This document shows, piece after piece, positions 38,208-46,048 of a DNA stretch of 64,000 nucleotides. Made by a program: the position numbers and the translations under genes. The stretch is taken from the NCBI GenBank assembly GCA_903953565.1, contig CAJBKE010000026.1, positions 1 through 64,000 on the forward strand, written 5' to 3'. The notes below the pieces were generated by a model. It was not told the origin of the DNA, did no database searches, and saw only the letters and a list, made by a program, of their open reading frames with translations. Position 1 is the stretch's first letter; every line of letters begins with the position of its first letter. The stretch is from an uncultured Verrucomicrobiota bacterium. GTDB taxonomy: Bacteria > Verrucomicrobiota > Verrucomicrobiia > Chthoniobacterales > JACTMZ01.

Positions 38208-39338
38208 TCAGATTATCCCGCAAAGTTGTTTCATCTGCTGCTTTTGCTCGGCACGAGAGACAGCCTCGTCTGCCGTGATCGCTCCCGCGAGGTAGAGATC
38301 GGCCAGCGAGTCGTCCATCAGTTTCATGCCGAGCTTCTTCCCGGTCTGGATGATGCCGGGGAGCATGAAGGTCTTCGCTTCGCGGATAACATTGGCCACC
38401 GCCGGGGTGTTCATCAGGATTTCAATGGCGAGAGCCCGTCCCGAGCCGTCCGTCCGCGGCACGAGTTGCTGCGAAATGATGCCGCGCAGCGACTCGCTGA
38501 CCATGATGCGGATTTGCTCGCGCTGGTCGACGGGGAAGACGTCGAGCAGGCGGTCCAGAGTGCGCGCGGCATTTCCGGTGTGCAGGGTGCCGAGGACAAG
38601 GTGACCGGTTTCGGATGCCGTGATGGCCAGCGAGATGGTTTCAAGATCGCGCATTTCGCCGACCATTATGACATCCGGATCTTCGCGCAGAGCGCCGCGC
38701 AGGGCGGCTCCGAACGACTCGGTGTGCGTGTGCACTTCGCGCTGGTTGACTTGGCAGCCGTGCGGAGTGAACAAGTATTCGATCGGATCCTCCAGCGTGA
38801 TGATGTGCTCGTGACGCGTGCGGTTCACTTCCTCCACGAGTGCGGCCAGCGTGGTGCTTTTTCCGCTGCCGACCGATCCGGTGACCAGCACGAGTCCGTT
38901 CTGGTATTGCGTGAGCATCTTGAGTTGCGGCGGCAGCCCGAGCTCGTCCATGGTCCGTACATTCGTCTGGATAATGCGGAAAACGAGATCGTAGCCCAAA
39001 CGATGCCGCACCACGCTCGTGCGGTAGCGCCCGCTTTCATTCGAGTAGGCGAAATCTACGTCACCGCGGTCCGCGAGCAGCTTTTTCTGCGCATCGTTGA
39101 GGAATCCCATGGCGAGGCGCTCGGTGTCGGTGGCGCTGAGTTTGTCCGCCTGCAGCCAGATCGGCTCCAGCGTTCCAAAGCGCCGCCAAGTCGGCTGGAC
39201 ATTGACGCTCAGATGGATGTCCGAGGCACCCGACTCTTTTCCAATGGCGAGGTATTGGTCGACGTGCGCCAGCGCGTGGACGTCGGACTGGCTCTCTTCG
39301 ACGACCTCGACGGTCTGGGTGGCGGTGGAGTCGGACAC
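38208..39338 (-). CDS. second PilT-family ATPase with altered Walker A
   Basis: A 376-residue paralogue of the downstream pilT. Domains run in the same order: N-terminal ASDIHLSVNVQPTWRRFG, ATPase core, [45 protein letters not shown], and SESLRGIISQQLVPR. Walker A is GSVGSGKS (154-161) instead of GPTGSGKS: the Pro-Thr pair is replaced by Ser-Val, while Lys160 and Ser161 are kept, so ATP binding should persist. It probably corresponds to a PilU-like accessory motor; the pair is expressed together. Confidence 0.92.
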   Translation of the reverse strand: MSDSTATQTVEVVEESQSDVHALAHVDQYLAIGKESGASDIHLSVNVQPTWRRFGTLEPIWLQADKLSATDTERLAMGFLNDAQKKLLADRGDVDFAYSNESGRYRTSVVRHRLGYDLVFRIIQTNVRTMDELGLPPQLKMLTQYQNGLVLVTGSVGSGKSTTLAALVEEVNRTRHEHIITLEDPIEYLFTPHGCQVNQREVHTHTESFGAALRGALREDPDVIMVGEMRDLETISLAITASETGHLVLGTLHTGNAARTLDRLLDVFPVDQREQIRIMVSESLRGIISQQLVPRTDGSGRALAIEILMNTPAVANVIREAKTFMLPGIIQTGKKLGMKLMDDSLADLYLAGAITADEAVSRAEQKQQMKQLCGII

Positions 39339-39351
39339 GGTCCGGAAACTT

Positions 39352-39690
39352 CTAATTCTTGCGGCCGGATCGCAAACTCAAAACGAGCGGGACGATTTGG
39401 GTGAGCACGGCAGGCAGGACCTTGACGAGCATCGGAATCCAGAGGGCGGCACCCGAGGCAGGGATGGTCGCGCCCTTGCCGTGCTTGGCCGCCGCCGAGC
39501 CGCCCAAACGCAAAAAGCGGGCTGCAGCGAATCCCGCGACCGAGGCGCCGGGGAGCCACCATTTCCAATCCCTCACCACCTCGCTGCGCAGCTGGTTGAG
39601 GGGGTTCGCAGCCACCCCCAACTCGCGAATCCTGGCCTGCAGGTCATTGCCGGCCGTCTCCAATTCACGCAAATACTGCTCGCGGTTCAT
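39352..39690 (-). CDS. small membrane-associated protein, YqjK-like position
   Basis: A 112-residue protein. A charged N-terminal helix (MNREQYLRELETAGNDLQAR) is followed by a hydrophobic stretch (WWLPGASVAGFAAARFL) and a C-terminal hydrophobic region (WIPMLVKVLPAVLTQIV) ending in RSGRKN. It overlaps the upstream holin-like gene by four bases. The order DUF883-protein, holin-like protein, small protein matches E. coli yqjD-yqjE-yqjK, so it may be the YqjK counterpart, but sequence similarity is not evident. Confidence 0.65.
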   Translation of the reverse strand: MNREQYLRELETAGNDLQARIRELGVAANPLNQLRSEVVRDWKWWLPGASVAGFAAARFLRLGGSAAAKHGKGATIPASGAALWIPMLVKVLPAVLTQIVPLVLSLRSGRKN

Positions 39691-40094
39691 GACAGTCTTT
39701 GCGCCTCGCGCCGGAGTGCTTCGCGTGTTCCCGGGAAGAGCGGCTTGGTTGCACGACCGCGCAGGATCAAGGCAAGGATCGCGGCCAGCAGCAGGTGGAA
39801 AACACACAGTCCGAAAAGCGCCGCCAGCCAGCTCCCACCGAGCCAGCCGACGACAAGCATGGTCACGCCGAGGAGCAGGAAGAGATAGGCGAAGACTGCT
39901 GCCACAATAATGGCCACTCCGAGCAGCCCAAGGACGAGGGCTTGGGCACCGGTTTCACGCAGTTCCAAACCGAAGAGACCCGTCAGGGCCTGCAGAAAAC
40001 GCACCAGAGAGGAACTGAAGGCTCCGGCTGCAGCATGCAGGCCGGGAGACTCCGGAATCCCCTCGGAGCGATCCGCGCCGGTTGGTGCGTTCAT
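39687..40094 (-). CDS. YqjE/Holin-X-like membrane protein
   Basis: A 135-residue protein with two strong central membrane segments (about residues 52-78 and 82-108). They follow a helix FSSSLVRFLQALTGLFGLELRETGA typical of the phage-holin-3 superfamily group (DUF1469/Actinobacterial Holin-X) that includes E. coli YqjE. This family is chromosomal and not known to lyse cells; it often accompanies DUF883 proteins. It lies between the DUF883 gene (11 bases away) and a small membrane-protein gene (4-base overlap). There is no sign of phage genes nearby. Confidence 0.75.
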   Translation of the reverse strand: MNAPTGADRSEGIPESPGLHAAAGAFSSSLVRFLQALTGLFGLELRETGAQALVLGLLGVAIIVAAVFAYLFLLLGVTMLVVGWLGGSWLAALFGLCVFHLLLAAILALILRGRATKPLFPGTREALRREAQRLS

Positions 40095-40105
40095 GCGCCG
40101 CGCGC

Positions 40106-40405
40106 TCAGCGGCGCATGAACGCGCCGAGAACAAATCCCGCAACCAAGGCAATGCCCACGGCTTGCAGCGGATTTTCGCGGATATAGTCTTCTCCTTCTT
40201 CGCTGACGGTGCGGGCACGACCGGTGGTGTCCGACCACACTTGGTTGGCGCGCTCGCGGTATTCGCCGGCGCGCTGGTTGAGGTTGTCGCGCAGGTCGTT
40301 GAATTTGGCCGCCGCGGCTTCCTTGAACTCATTGGCCGCCTCGGTGGCATGGGTGCGTCCGCTTTTGAACTTGTCGGCCGCTTGTTTGGTGTCTTTTTCG
40401 CTCAT
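40106..40405 (-). CDS. DUF883 (ElaB/YqjD-type) tail-anchored protein
   Basis: A 99-residue protein. A long charged helix is rich in Ala, Glu, Lys and Asn (KEAAAAKFNDLRDNLNQRAGEYRERANQVW), and one C-terminal membrane segment (AVGIALVAGFVLGAF) follows YIRENPLQ. This is the layout of ElaB/YqjD proteins, which bind ribosomes at the inner membrane in stationary-phase E. coli. It heads a three-gene set with YqjE- and YqjK-like neighbours, divergent from nuoEF. ATG 40405 is preceded by AAGGAAAT. Confidence 0.85.
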   Translation of the reverse strand: MSEKDTKQAADKFKSGRTHATEAANEFKEAAAAKFNDLRDNLNQRAGEYRERANQVWSDTTGRARTVSEEGEDYIRENPLQAVGIALVAGFVLGAFMRR

Positions 40406-40518
40406 GATATTTCCTTTTGTTACGGGGTAGAAGGTTCGCAGATGCAGTCGGGGCTGGCAAGTGCCTGGGCATCGTTTTTCTTGAAGCGGGCGTATCATTG
40501 AAGGACAAATCCTCTTTC

Positions 40519-42408
40519 ATGACCGCCGCCGCGACCCGCCAAGCCGAACAAGTCCCGCCCGACCTCCTCCGGCGTATCGACGAAACCATCACGCATTACC
40601 CTGTTTCCAAGCGGAGCGCCTCGGTGCCGCTGCTCCACCTGTGGCAGAACTTCTTCGGCTACATCGACGAGAGCGGGGTCGACTGGATCGCCCGCAAACT
40701 CGACCTCGAGCCGATCAATATCCTCGAGTTGGTCACTTTTTACCCGTGGTTCCGCCAGACCGCGCCCGGCAAAACCACCATCCGCGTCTGCCGCACCTTG
40801 TCCTGTGCCATGGCCGGATCCCACGAGGTTCGCGAGGAATTGCTCCGCGCCGCCGGGGCGATGGACTCGCCCGACCACGGTCATGGGGTGAACAGCCCTG
40901 ACGGCAAATACACCATCGAGTTCGTCGAATGTCTGGCCAGTTGCGGAACCGCACCGGTTGCCTTGGTCGGTGACCGGCTCGTCGAAAAGCTGAAGCCTTC
41001 CGAAGCCGCGGCTGTGTTGCAGGATTCCGACCGTGCCTACCGCAAGACACTGCGCGCTCCGCACCACGCGGAAAAGCGCATGATTCTAAGGAATGTCGGA
41101 CGCGCCGACTATGATTCCTCCCTCGAATGCTACCAGCGCCACGGCGGCTACGAATCGCTGAAAAAGGCGCTCAAGATGAAGCCCGAGGAGATCGTGGCCG
41201 AAGTGAAAGCATCGAATTTGCGCGGCCGCGGCGGCGCCGGATTCCCCACGGGCGTCAAATGGAGCTTCATCAAACGCGAAGACGGCAAGCCGCATTACCT
41301 CGTGGTCAACGGCGACGAGTCGGAGCCCGGCACCTTCAAAGATCGTTACATTTTGCACGAGGATCCGCACCAATTGCTCGAGGGTATGATGATCGCCGCC
41401 TGGGCGCTCAATGTGCACCTCAGCTACATCTACATCCGCTGCGAATTCCCCGAGGCTGCCCGCATTGTCGAAAAAGCGATCGAAGAAGCAAAAGCCGCCG
41501 GCTTCATCGGAAAAAACGTCTGCGGCAGCGGCTTCGATTGTGACATCTATGTGCATCAGGGCGCCGGCGCCTACATCTGCGGCGAAGAAACGAGCCTTCT
41601 CGAATCGCTCGAGGGCAAACGTCCTTATCCGCGCATCAAACCGCCGTATTTCCCCGCTGTCTTCGGCCTCTACAACTGCCCGACCATCGTCAACAACGTC
41701 GAGTCCCTCTGCCACGTCAGGCACATCATCGCCATGGGCGCGGCCGAGTTCTCCAAGCTCGGTTCCCCCGGCGACGGCGGCACGCGCACCCTCTGTGTCA
41801 GTGGCGACGTGCAAAACCCCGGTTACTTCGAACTGGGCTGCGGTCAGGTCACCGTCGGGCAACTGATCAATGACGTCTGCGGCGGACTCAAACCCGGCCG
41901 CAAATTGAAAGCCATCATTCCCGGCGGCAGCTCGGCCAAAGTCCTGCGTGCCGGCGAGAAATACAAAATGAAGCGCAAGACCGCCGATGGCGCCGAGGAG
42001 ACGGTCGAGGTCGATCTGATGGATCTCGTGCTCGACGCCAATTCCCTTGCTGCAGCCGGTTCGATGATCGGCAGCGCGGGGGTCATGATCCTCGACGACT
42101 CGCGCGACATGCTCTGGGTGCTAAACAACATCAACGACTTTTACGCCCACGAGAGTTGCGGGCAATGCACTCCGTGCCGCGAAGGAAGCTTGTGGATGTC
42201 CAAAGTCACCACCCGCATGCTCCACGGCGACGTCAAGCCGACCGACGCGAACCAACTTGTCGGCATCGCCGACAACATTGCCGGACGCACGGTATGTGCT
42301 TTCGGTGAAGCGTGCGCCTGGCCGACCCAAAGCTTCGTGGCCAAGTTCCGCGAGGAATTTGAACCGCGCACCGCGGCTGCCAACGGCAACGGCACGAACG
42401 GCCACTGA
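40519..42408 (+). CDS. fused NuoE-NuoF subunit of complex I
   Basis: NADH dehydrogenase module of respiratory complex I as one 629-residue chain. Residues 1-~185 are NuoE: FFGYIDESGVDWIA, then the 2Fe-2S ligands Cys91, Cys96, Cys138 and Cys142. Residues ~190-629 are NuoF: SNLRGRGGAGFPTG (NADH/FMN), VNGDESEPGTFKDR, GAGAYICGEETSL (FMN), and the 4Fe-4S ligands Cys547, Cys550, Cys553 (SCGQCTPC) and Cys593. All ligands are present. ATG 40519 follows an AAGGA site. It stands alone; the other nuo genes, apart from nuoD at 52.3 kb, are outside the window. Confidence 0.95.
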   Translation: MTAAATRQAEQVPPDLLRRIDETITHYPVSKRSASVPLLHLWQNFFGYIDESGVDWIARKLDLEPINILELVTFYPWFRQTAPGKTTIRVCRTLSCAMAGSHEVREELLRAAGAMDSPDHGHGVNSPDGKYTIEFVECLASCGTAPVALVGDRLVEKLKPSEAAAVLQDSDRAYRKTLRAPHHAEKRMILRNVGRADYDSSLECYQRHGGYESLKKALKMKPEEIVAEVKASNLRGRGGAGFPTGVKWSFIKREDGKPHYLVVNGDESEPGTFKDRYILHEDPHQLLEGMMIAAWALNVHLSYIYIRCEFPEAARIVEKAIEEAKAAGFIGKNVCGSGFDCDIYVHQGAGAYICGEETSLLESLEGKRPYPRIKPPYFPAVFGLYNCPTIVNNVESLCHVRHIIAMGAAEFSKLGSPGDGGTRTLCVSGDVQNPGYFELGCGQVTVGQLINDVCGGLKPGRKLKAIIPGGSSAKVLRAGEKYKMKRKTADGAEETVEVDLMDLVLDANSLAAAGSMIGSAGVMILDDSRDMLWVLNNINDFYAHESCGQCTPCREGSLWMSKVTTRMLHGDVKPTDANQLVGIADNIAGRTVCAFGEACAWPTQSFVAKFREEFEPRTAAANGNGTNGH

Positions 42409-42416
42409 CTTTCTTT

Positions 42417-42496
42417 TAGCGGTGGCGCTGCATCCGGTGGATCGCGATGTCCCCATCGCGATTTCCCATCCACTCGCGCCGAATAGAATACGCTAC
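42417..42496. repeat. GTAGCG-family ends enclosing a partial palindromic element
   Basis: TAGCGG (42417) and CGCTAC (42491-42496) bracket nearly the whole convergent gap between nuoEF and the zinc-ribbon gene. The right end contains the latter's TAG stop on the minus strand. Copy C of the larger palindrome family is nested inside. Confidence 0.45.
42436..42480 (+). repeat. palindromic intergenic element, copy C (truncated)
   Basis: GGTGGATCGCGATG TCCC CATCGCGAT reproduces the left hairpin of copy B exactly. It is followed by a short divergent stretch ending in CTCGCGCCG. The right hairpin arm and the terminal CGCGATCCACC are missing. It sits between convergent genes. Confidence 0.7.
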
Positions 42497-43218
42497 CGCT
42501 GATATTCCGGCAGCACGTAAACAATCCGCCCGCACTGCTCGCATGACACCACGGTAGTGCCGACTTTGGCATCGCGCAGCGTTGCGGGGGTAACCGTCAT
42601 GTGGCAACCCGAGCAATGGTTGCCCTCGAGCGGAACGATGGCGCGGCCGGCTTTCGTGCGGAACAATTTTTCGTAAAGCTCGAAAAGGTCGTCGTCGGAC
42701 GCCTTGACCTCCTCGGCAACCGCATCGCGCTCGACTTTCAATTCGTCGGCGCGGCCCTGGAGCACGCCGACCTTCTCGTCGGCGATTTTCATCAGATTGG
42801 CCACGCGGTTTTTTTCCGCACTGTATTTGGCGTCCGCGGCCGCGATGACCGGCTTGAGATCCTCGAATTCCTGCATCAATTCGAGTTCGCGGTCCTCGAT
42901 CGTGTTGATGTCGCTCTGGGCCCGCTCGATCTCGTGTTTGAGCGCGGTGTATTCCTCGTTCTTGCGAGTCTCGAGCTGCTGCGTCTGGTATTTGGCGATT
43001 TGCGCGCGCTTGCCGTCCGCCTCTACCTCGAGGCGTTTGCGCTCGACCTCGATCTGCGTGGCGCGGGTCTTGTCGTTCTCGAGCGTGCGCTGCGCCGCAT
43101 CGAGTTCCTTCTGCAGGGCGGCTTTTTCCGCGGGCACGGAATTGATCTCGTGGAGAAAGGTCTGCAACCGCTGATCGCGCTCCTGCAGGAGGAGAAGTTT
43201 CTCCAGAATTTCCACCAT
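42493..43218 (-). CDS. coiled-coil zinc-ribbon protein (C4 type)
   Basis: A 241-residue protein. Residues ~10-175 are a long coiled coil rich in Glu, Lys, Leu and Ala; the C-terminus has a zinc ribbon with HCSGCHM (Cys202, Cys205) and SCEQCGRIVY (Cys226, Cys229). The block FRTKAGRAIVPLEGNHCSGCH is the hallmark of a widespread uncharacterised bacterial family, sometimes annotated as nucleic-acid-binding. It is downstream of and parallel to the vWA/ExbD operon, with 55 bases between, so it may be co-transcribed. The TAG stop lies in a GTAGCG motif. Confidence 0.88.
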   Translation of the reverse strand: MVEILEKLLLLQERDQRLQTFLHEINSVPAEKAALQKELDAAQRTLENDKTRATQIEVERKRLEVEADGKRAQIAKYQTQQLETRKNEEYTALKHEIERAQSDINTIEDRELELMQEFEDLKPVIAAADAKYSAEKNRVANLMKIADEKVGVLQGRADELKVERDAVAEEVKASDDDLFELYEKLFRTKAGRAIVPLEGNHCSGCHMTVTPATLRDAKVGTTVVSCEQCGRIVYVLPEYQR

Positions 43219-43273
43219 TGCGTCCCTTCTAGATGCCCGCCGCCGCGGCGGCCAGCAAGAAGTGCCCCGGAAC

Positions 43274-44350
43274 TCAGTAATCCTCGGCCTTGACCTGACG
43301 GAACTGTCCGTCGTTGCGCCGAGCCACCCCGCGCAGGGTCTTTTCCTCCTCGTCGCGGGCGGCCTTGGTCAGGAAATGGATTACGTGGATCCTCGCCGGG
43401 GTCTCCAACGGCTTCTGGGCTTCGGCAATGATCGAAAGGAGTTCACGCTCATCGATGTCGCCGCCTTTTTGCTGGTCGTCCTGCCCACCACCGCTGCGGC
43501 TCATTTCACCGTCGCTGATGAGAAAGATTGTGCTCGGACGCATGGAGAGTGCTTGTTTCATCGCGGTGTCGGTGCGGGTCCCGCCGCCTTCGTAAAGGCC
43601 TGTACCCATTTTGCTGTAGGCGCTTTTGTATGACAGTCCGCTTTTGTCGCTTCCACCCTCCACGCTTTGGATCCAAGTCTCCGCCTTCTTTTTGTTGGTG
43701 TCCGTGGCCGGCTGCATGTCAGGGAACATCGCCACCGATCCGCCCTCATAGATGATAATATTGAATAGGGTATTGATGCCGAGCCCCTGCACGAGTTTGG
43801 CCGCTTCTTCTTTCACCGCGTTGAACTTGCCCGGTTGGCGGTCGAACATGGTGTTCGAGACGTCCATGACAATGGCGACCCGCGTGGCCGTGTCAGAAAC
43901 GCCGAAGAAACTCACCGCTGATCCGCGTCCGCCGCCTCCCGATCCCGAGCCCGCTCCGGCGCCCGCACCTGCCAGCGCGGCCAACTGGTCGGAAACGATG
44001 TCGCTCGGGTCGATGGTTGCCGCGGTGTCGACGGGGAGCGAGGGCAGGTCGGGGAGGGAAAAATCGGTGGGCCGCGCGGTCGACATTTTGTCGGTGAATG
44101 AAGGCTTCGGCCGCGCCGCGTCGAATTCGGCCATGTTCATGCGGTGCTCGCGCTCCTCCGCCGCGATGCGAATTTGCTTTTTCACCTCGAAAGTCGTGGG
44201 GGTCGCGAGGATGAAGCGCGCCACGATCCAGACGCCGGCAAGAATGGCACCGATGAAATGCAGCGCGATACTGACGATGATGACGGAAATAATGATGCGC
44301 CGGCGTCGCAACCGCGCCTCCGCCTGTGGATCGAGTGTGGCCTGACTCAT
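43274..44350 (-). CDS. membrane-anchored vWA-domain protein of the ExbB/ExbD operon
   Basis: A 358-residue protein. A basic N-terminus (RLRRRR) is followed by one membrane segment (residues ~19-48), a charged and Pro-rich stretch, a Gly/Ala/Ser linker (128-144), and a von Willebrand A domain. The MIDAS residues are DVSNT (Asp163, Ser165, Thr167), GGGTRTDT (Thr258/Thr260) and LISDGE (Asp280); the family more often has Ser at the Thr167 position. The inside-to-outside charge pattern places the vWA domain in the periplasm. It follows exbD after five bases. It may be the force-receiving partner of the ExbB-ExbD motor. Confidence 0.85.
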   Translation of the reverse strand: MSQATLDPQAEARLRRRRIIISVIIVSIALHFIGAILAGVWIVARFILATPTTFEVKKQIRIAAEEREHRMNMAEFDAARPKPSFTDKMSTARPTDFSLPDLPSLPVDTAATIDPSDIVSDQLAALAGAGAGAGSGSGGGGRGSAVSFFGVSDTATRVAIVMDVSNTMFDRQPGKFNAVKEEAAKLVQGLGINTLFNIIIYEGGSVAMFPDMQPATDTNKKKAETWIQSVEGGSDKSGLSYKSAYSKMGTGLYEGGGTRTDTAMKQALSMRPSTIFLISDGEMSRSGGGQDDQQKGGDIDERELLSIIAEAQKPLETPARIHVIHFLTKAARDEEEKTLRGVARRNDGQFRQVKAEDY

Positions 44351-44355
44351 GGCGC

Positions 44356-44805
44356 CTACATGTCCTCCTCTTCCGAGCGGTCGGAAAAAGTGACCCCGGT
44401 GATGCTTGCTTTGGCGCAGGCATTGAGCACGTTGACGATCCGCTGGTGGTCGGTGCCGTCGGCCGCGTCGAGTGTGACCAGCGCCTCGGCTTTGTTGGCG
44501 TCGGCCGATTCCTTGAACCGCTTCAAAGTGGCGACCAGGCCCTGCAGTTCGGCGTCACCCGGTTCGCCGAGCGTCGAGTCGTTGAGCACCACGCGTCCGT
44601 CGTCCTCAATGCGGATGCGCTGTTCGTCGGGCAGATCGACGCTTTCCTCCGCGGCAACCGTGCCGGGCAATCCGAGGCTGATGTCGCTCTCCTGTTTGAT
44701 CGGCTTGGCCGTGACCATGAAAAAGACGAGGAGAAGGAAGACCATGTCGATCATCGGTCCCATCTGCATCTCAACGATCTGGGTGTCGCGGCGTCGGATT
44801 TTCAC
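44356..44805 (-). CDS. ExbD/TolR-family transporter subunit (second copy)
   Basis: A 149-residue protein with a short cytosolic start (MKIRRRDTQIVEMQMG), one membrane helix with the proton-carrying Asp20 (PMIDMVFLLLVFFMV), and a periplasmic domain containing VDLPDEQRIRIEDDG and ALVTLDAADGTDHQRIV. It is longer than the upstream ExbD and differs in the periplasmic part, so the two may form a mixed dimer in the ExbB ring. Three bases separate the two genes. Confidence 0.92.
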   Translation of the reverse strand: MKIRRRDTQIVEMQMGPMIDMVFLLLVFFMVTAKPIKQESDISLGLPGTVAAEESVDLPDEQRIRIEDDGRVVLNDSTLGEPGDAELQGLVATLKRFKESADANKAEALVTLDAADGTDHQRIVNVLNACAKASITGVTFSDRSEEEDM

Positions 44806-44808
44806 GGC

Positions 44809-45216
44809 TCAGGATTGATAGCTTCCGAAGATAACATCCACCGCGCCGGCATCGGCGGCCATTTTCATGATTTCTTTGATTTTTTTGGCCGATGTTTTCT
44901 GATCGGCACGGATGTAAAGGCGAAGCGGCGGGGTGTTCTCGAAGCGTTTTTTGAGGTATTCGGCCAGGCGTTTTTTGTCGGCGATTTCCTGTCCGATGAA
45001 ATAGCGGCCCTGCGCGTCGATACTGATGATGTCGCGGTTGCTCACGTCCTCGGGGATCAAGGCATTGCTCGCCACGGGCAGCTTCACTTCCTCTTTGATC
45101 TGCTCCTTGGAGATCTTGGTCGTGACCATAAAGAAGATGAGCAGGAGGAAAGTCATGTCGATCATCGGCGCGAGCTGGAAACCCATCTCGTCATCGGGCC
45201 GGCGTGTGATCTTCAT
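44809..45216 (-). CDS. ExbD/TolR-family transporter subunit (first copy)
   Basis: A 135-residue protein: MKITRRPDDEMGFQLA, one membrane helix with Asp20 (PMIDMTFLLLIFFMV), and a periplasmic domain with LPVASNALIPEDVSNRDIISID and RLYIRADQKTSAKKIKEIM, ending DVIFGSYQ. This is the classic ExbD layout. It lies between the ExbB-type gene (25 bases) and the second ExbD. ExbD proteins work as dimers inside an ExbB pentamer, using the proton-motive force to drive periplasmic partners. Confidence 0.93.
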   Translation of the reverse strand: MKITRRPDDEMGFQLAPMIDMTFLLLIFFMVTTKISKEQIKEEVKLPVASNALIPEDVSNRDIISIDAQGRYFIGQEIADKKRLAEYLKKRFENTPPLRLYIRADQKTSAKKIKEIMKMAADAGAVDVIFGSYQS

Positions 45217-45241
45217 GGCTCTATCCCGGTGGCAACACGGA

Positions 45242-46048
45242 TCATTCTGCGGCTTCTTCCGGAGGCAGCTCGTGCGAATGCACCGCCCCTTCCAGCTTCA
45301 GTTCGCCGGAGAGAACGTCGATCATGAAAGTAACCGATTTCTGGATGTTGCCGATCGCCACCTGCAGAAGGTTCCGGAAGTAGAAAAAGAGAAACATCGC
45401 CGGAATGCCGACGAACAAGCCGCCTGCCGTGGTGATCATGGCCTCGCCGATACCGCCCGCCAGATCCGAAGGTTCGCTGCGACCGGCCGCGAGTTGGTCG
45501 AAGCTCGCGATCATGCCGGTCACGGTGCCGAGCAGTCCGAGCATCGGTCCGATCGTGGCGAAGATATTGAGGTAGTTGATCCAGATCATGAGCCGCTGTT
45601 CCTCCTGCATGAGTGTTTCGCCGGCGGCCTGTTCCATCGACGCCTTGTTCGCCAGGTCGCGGTCGAAATTCACCTTGAGCAAAGCCGCGCACATCGTGTT
45701 GGCGAAAACGTTCGGCGAACTTTGGCAGAGTTGGTAAGCCGCATTCGGGTCGCGGTGCTGCATGTATTGCGACACGGCCGTTTCCTGCGCCTTGGGCATC
45801 ATTTTTTTCTGGTTGATCTGCAGGAAGCAGTAGACGCCGACGGCGATGGTTCCGATCGAACAGAGCAGGATCGGCCACATGAGCGCACCACCGGCGAGAA
45901 AGAGATCGAGCAGGCTTTTCTCGATCACAGCCGGTGGCGGCAGCGCGGCGGGCGAGGGTGTGGCCTCCTGCGCTGTGGCGATGACGACGGTCAGGACGAA
46001 GAGCGCGGCCGCGAAGGTTGATATTTTGGCGTGTGGGGATGTTTTCAT
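45242..46048 (-). CDS. MotA/TolQ/ExbB proton-channel protein
   Basis: A 268-residue membrane protein with a cleavable or anchoring N-terminal segment (residues ~9-26, AAALFVLTVVIATA), then three membrane helices (about 50-75, 155-180 and 195-217). The diagnostic block is LNIFATIGPMLGLLGTVTGMIASF, followed by GGIGEAMITTAGGLFVGIPAMFLF. Its start overlaps the upstream TPR gene (ATGA). With two ExbD genes downstream it forms a complete energised channel. No TonB, TolA or TolB gene is present, so its client is probably in the same operon. Confidence 0.93.
   Translation of the reverse strand: MKTSPHAKISTFAAALFVLTVVIATAQEATPSPAALPPPAVIEKSLLDLFLAGGALMWPILLCSIGTIAVGVYCFLQINQKKMMPKAQETAVSQYMQHRDPNAAYQLCQSSPNVFANTMCAALLKVNFDRDLANKASMEQAAGETLMQEEQRLMIWINYLNIFATIGPMLGLLGTVTGMIASFDQLAAGRSEPSDLAGGIGEAMITTAGGLFVGIPAMFLFFYFRNLLQVAIGNIQKSVTFMIDVLSGELKLEGAVHSHELPPEEAAE

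Noticed and set aside
39687-40094. Phage holin as a sign of a prophage
   Set aside because: The protein belongs to a chromosomal Holin-X/YqjE group; there are no phage structural, integrase or lysin genes around it.
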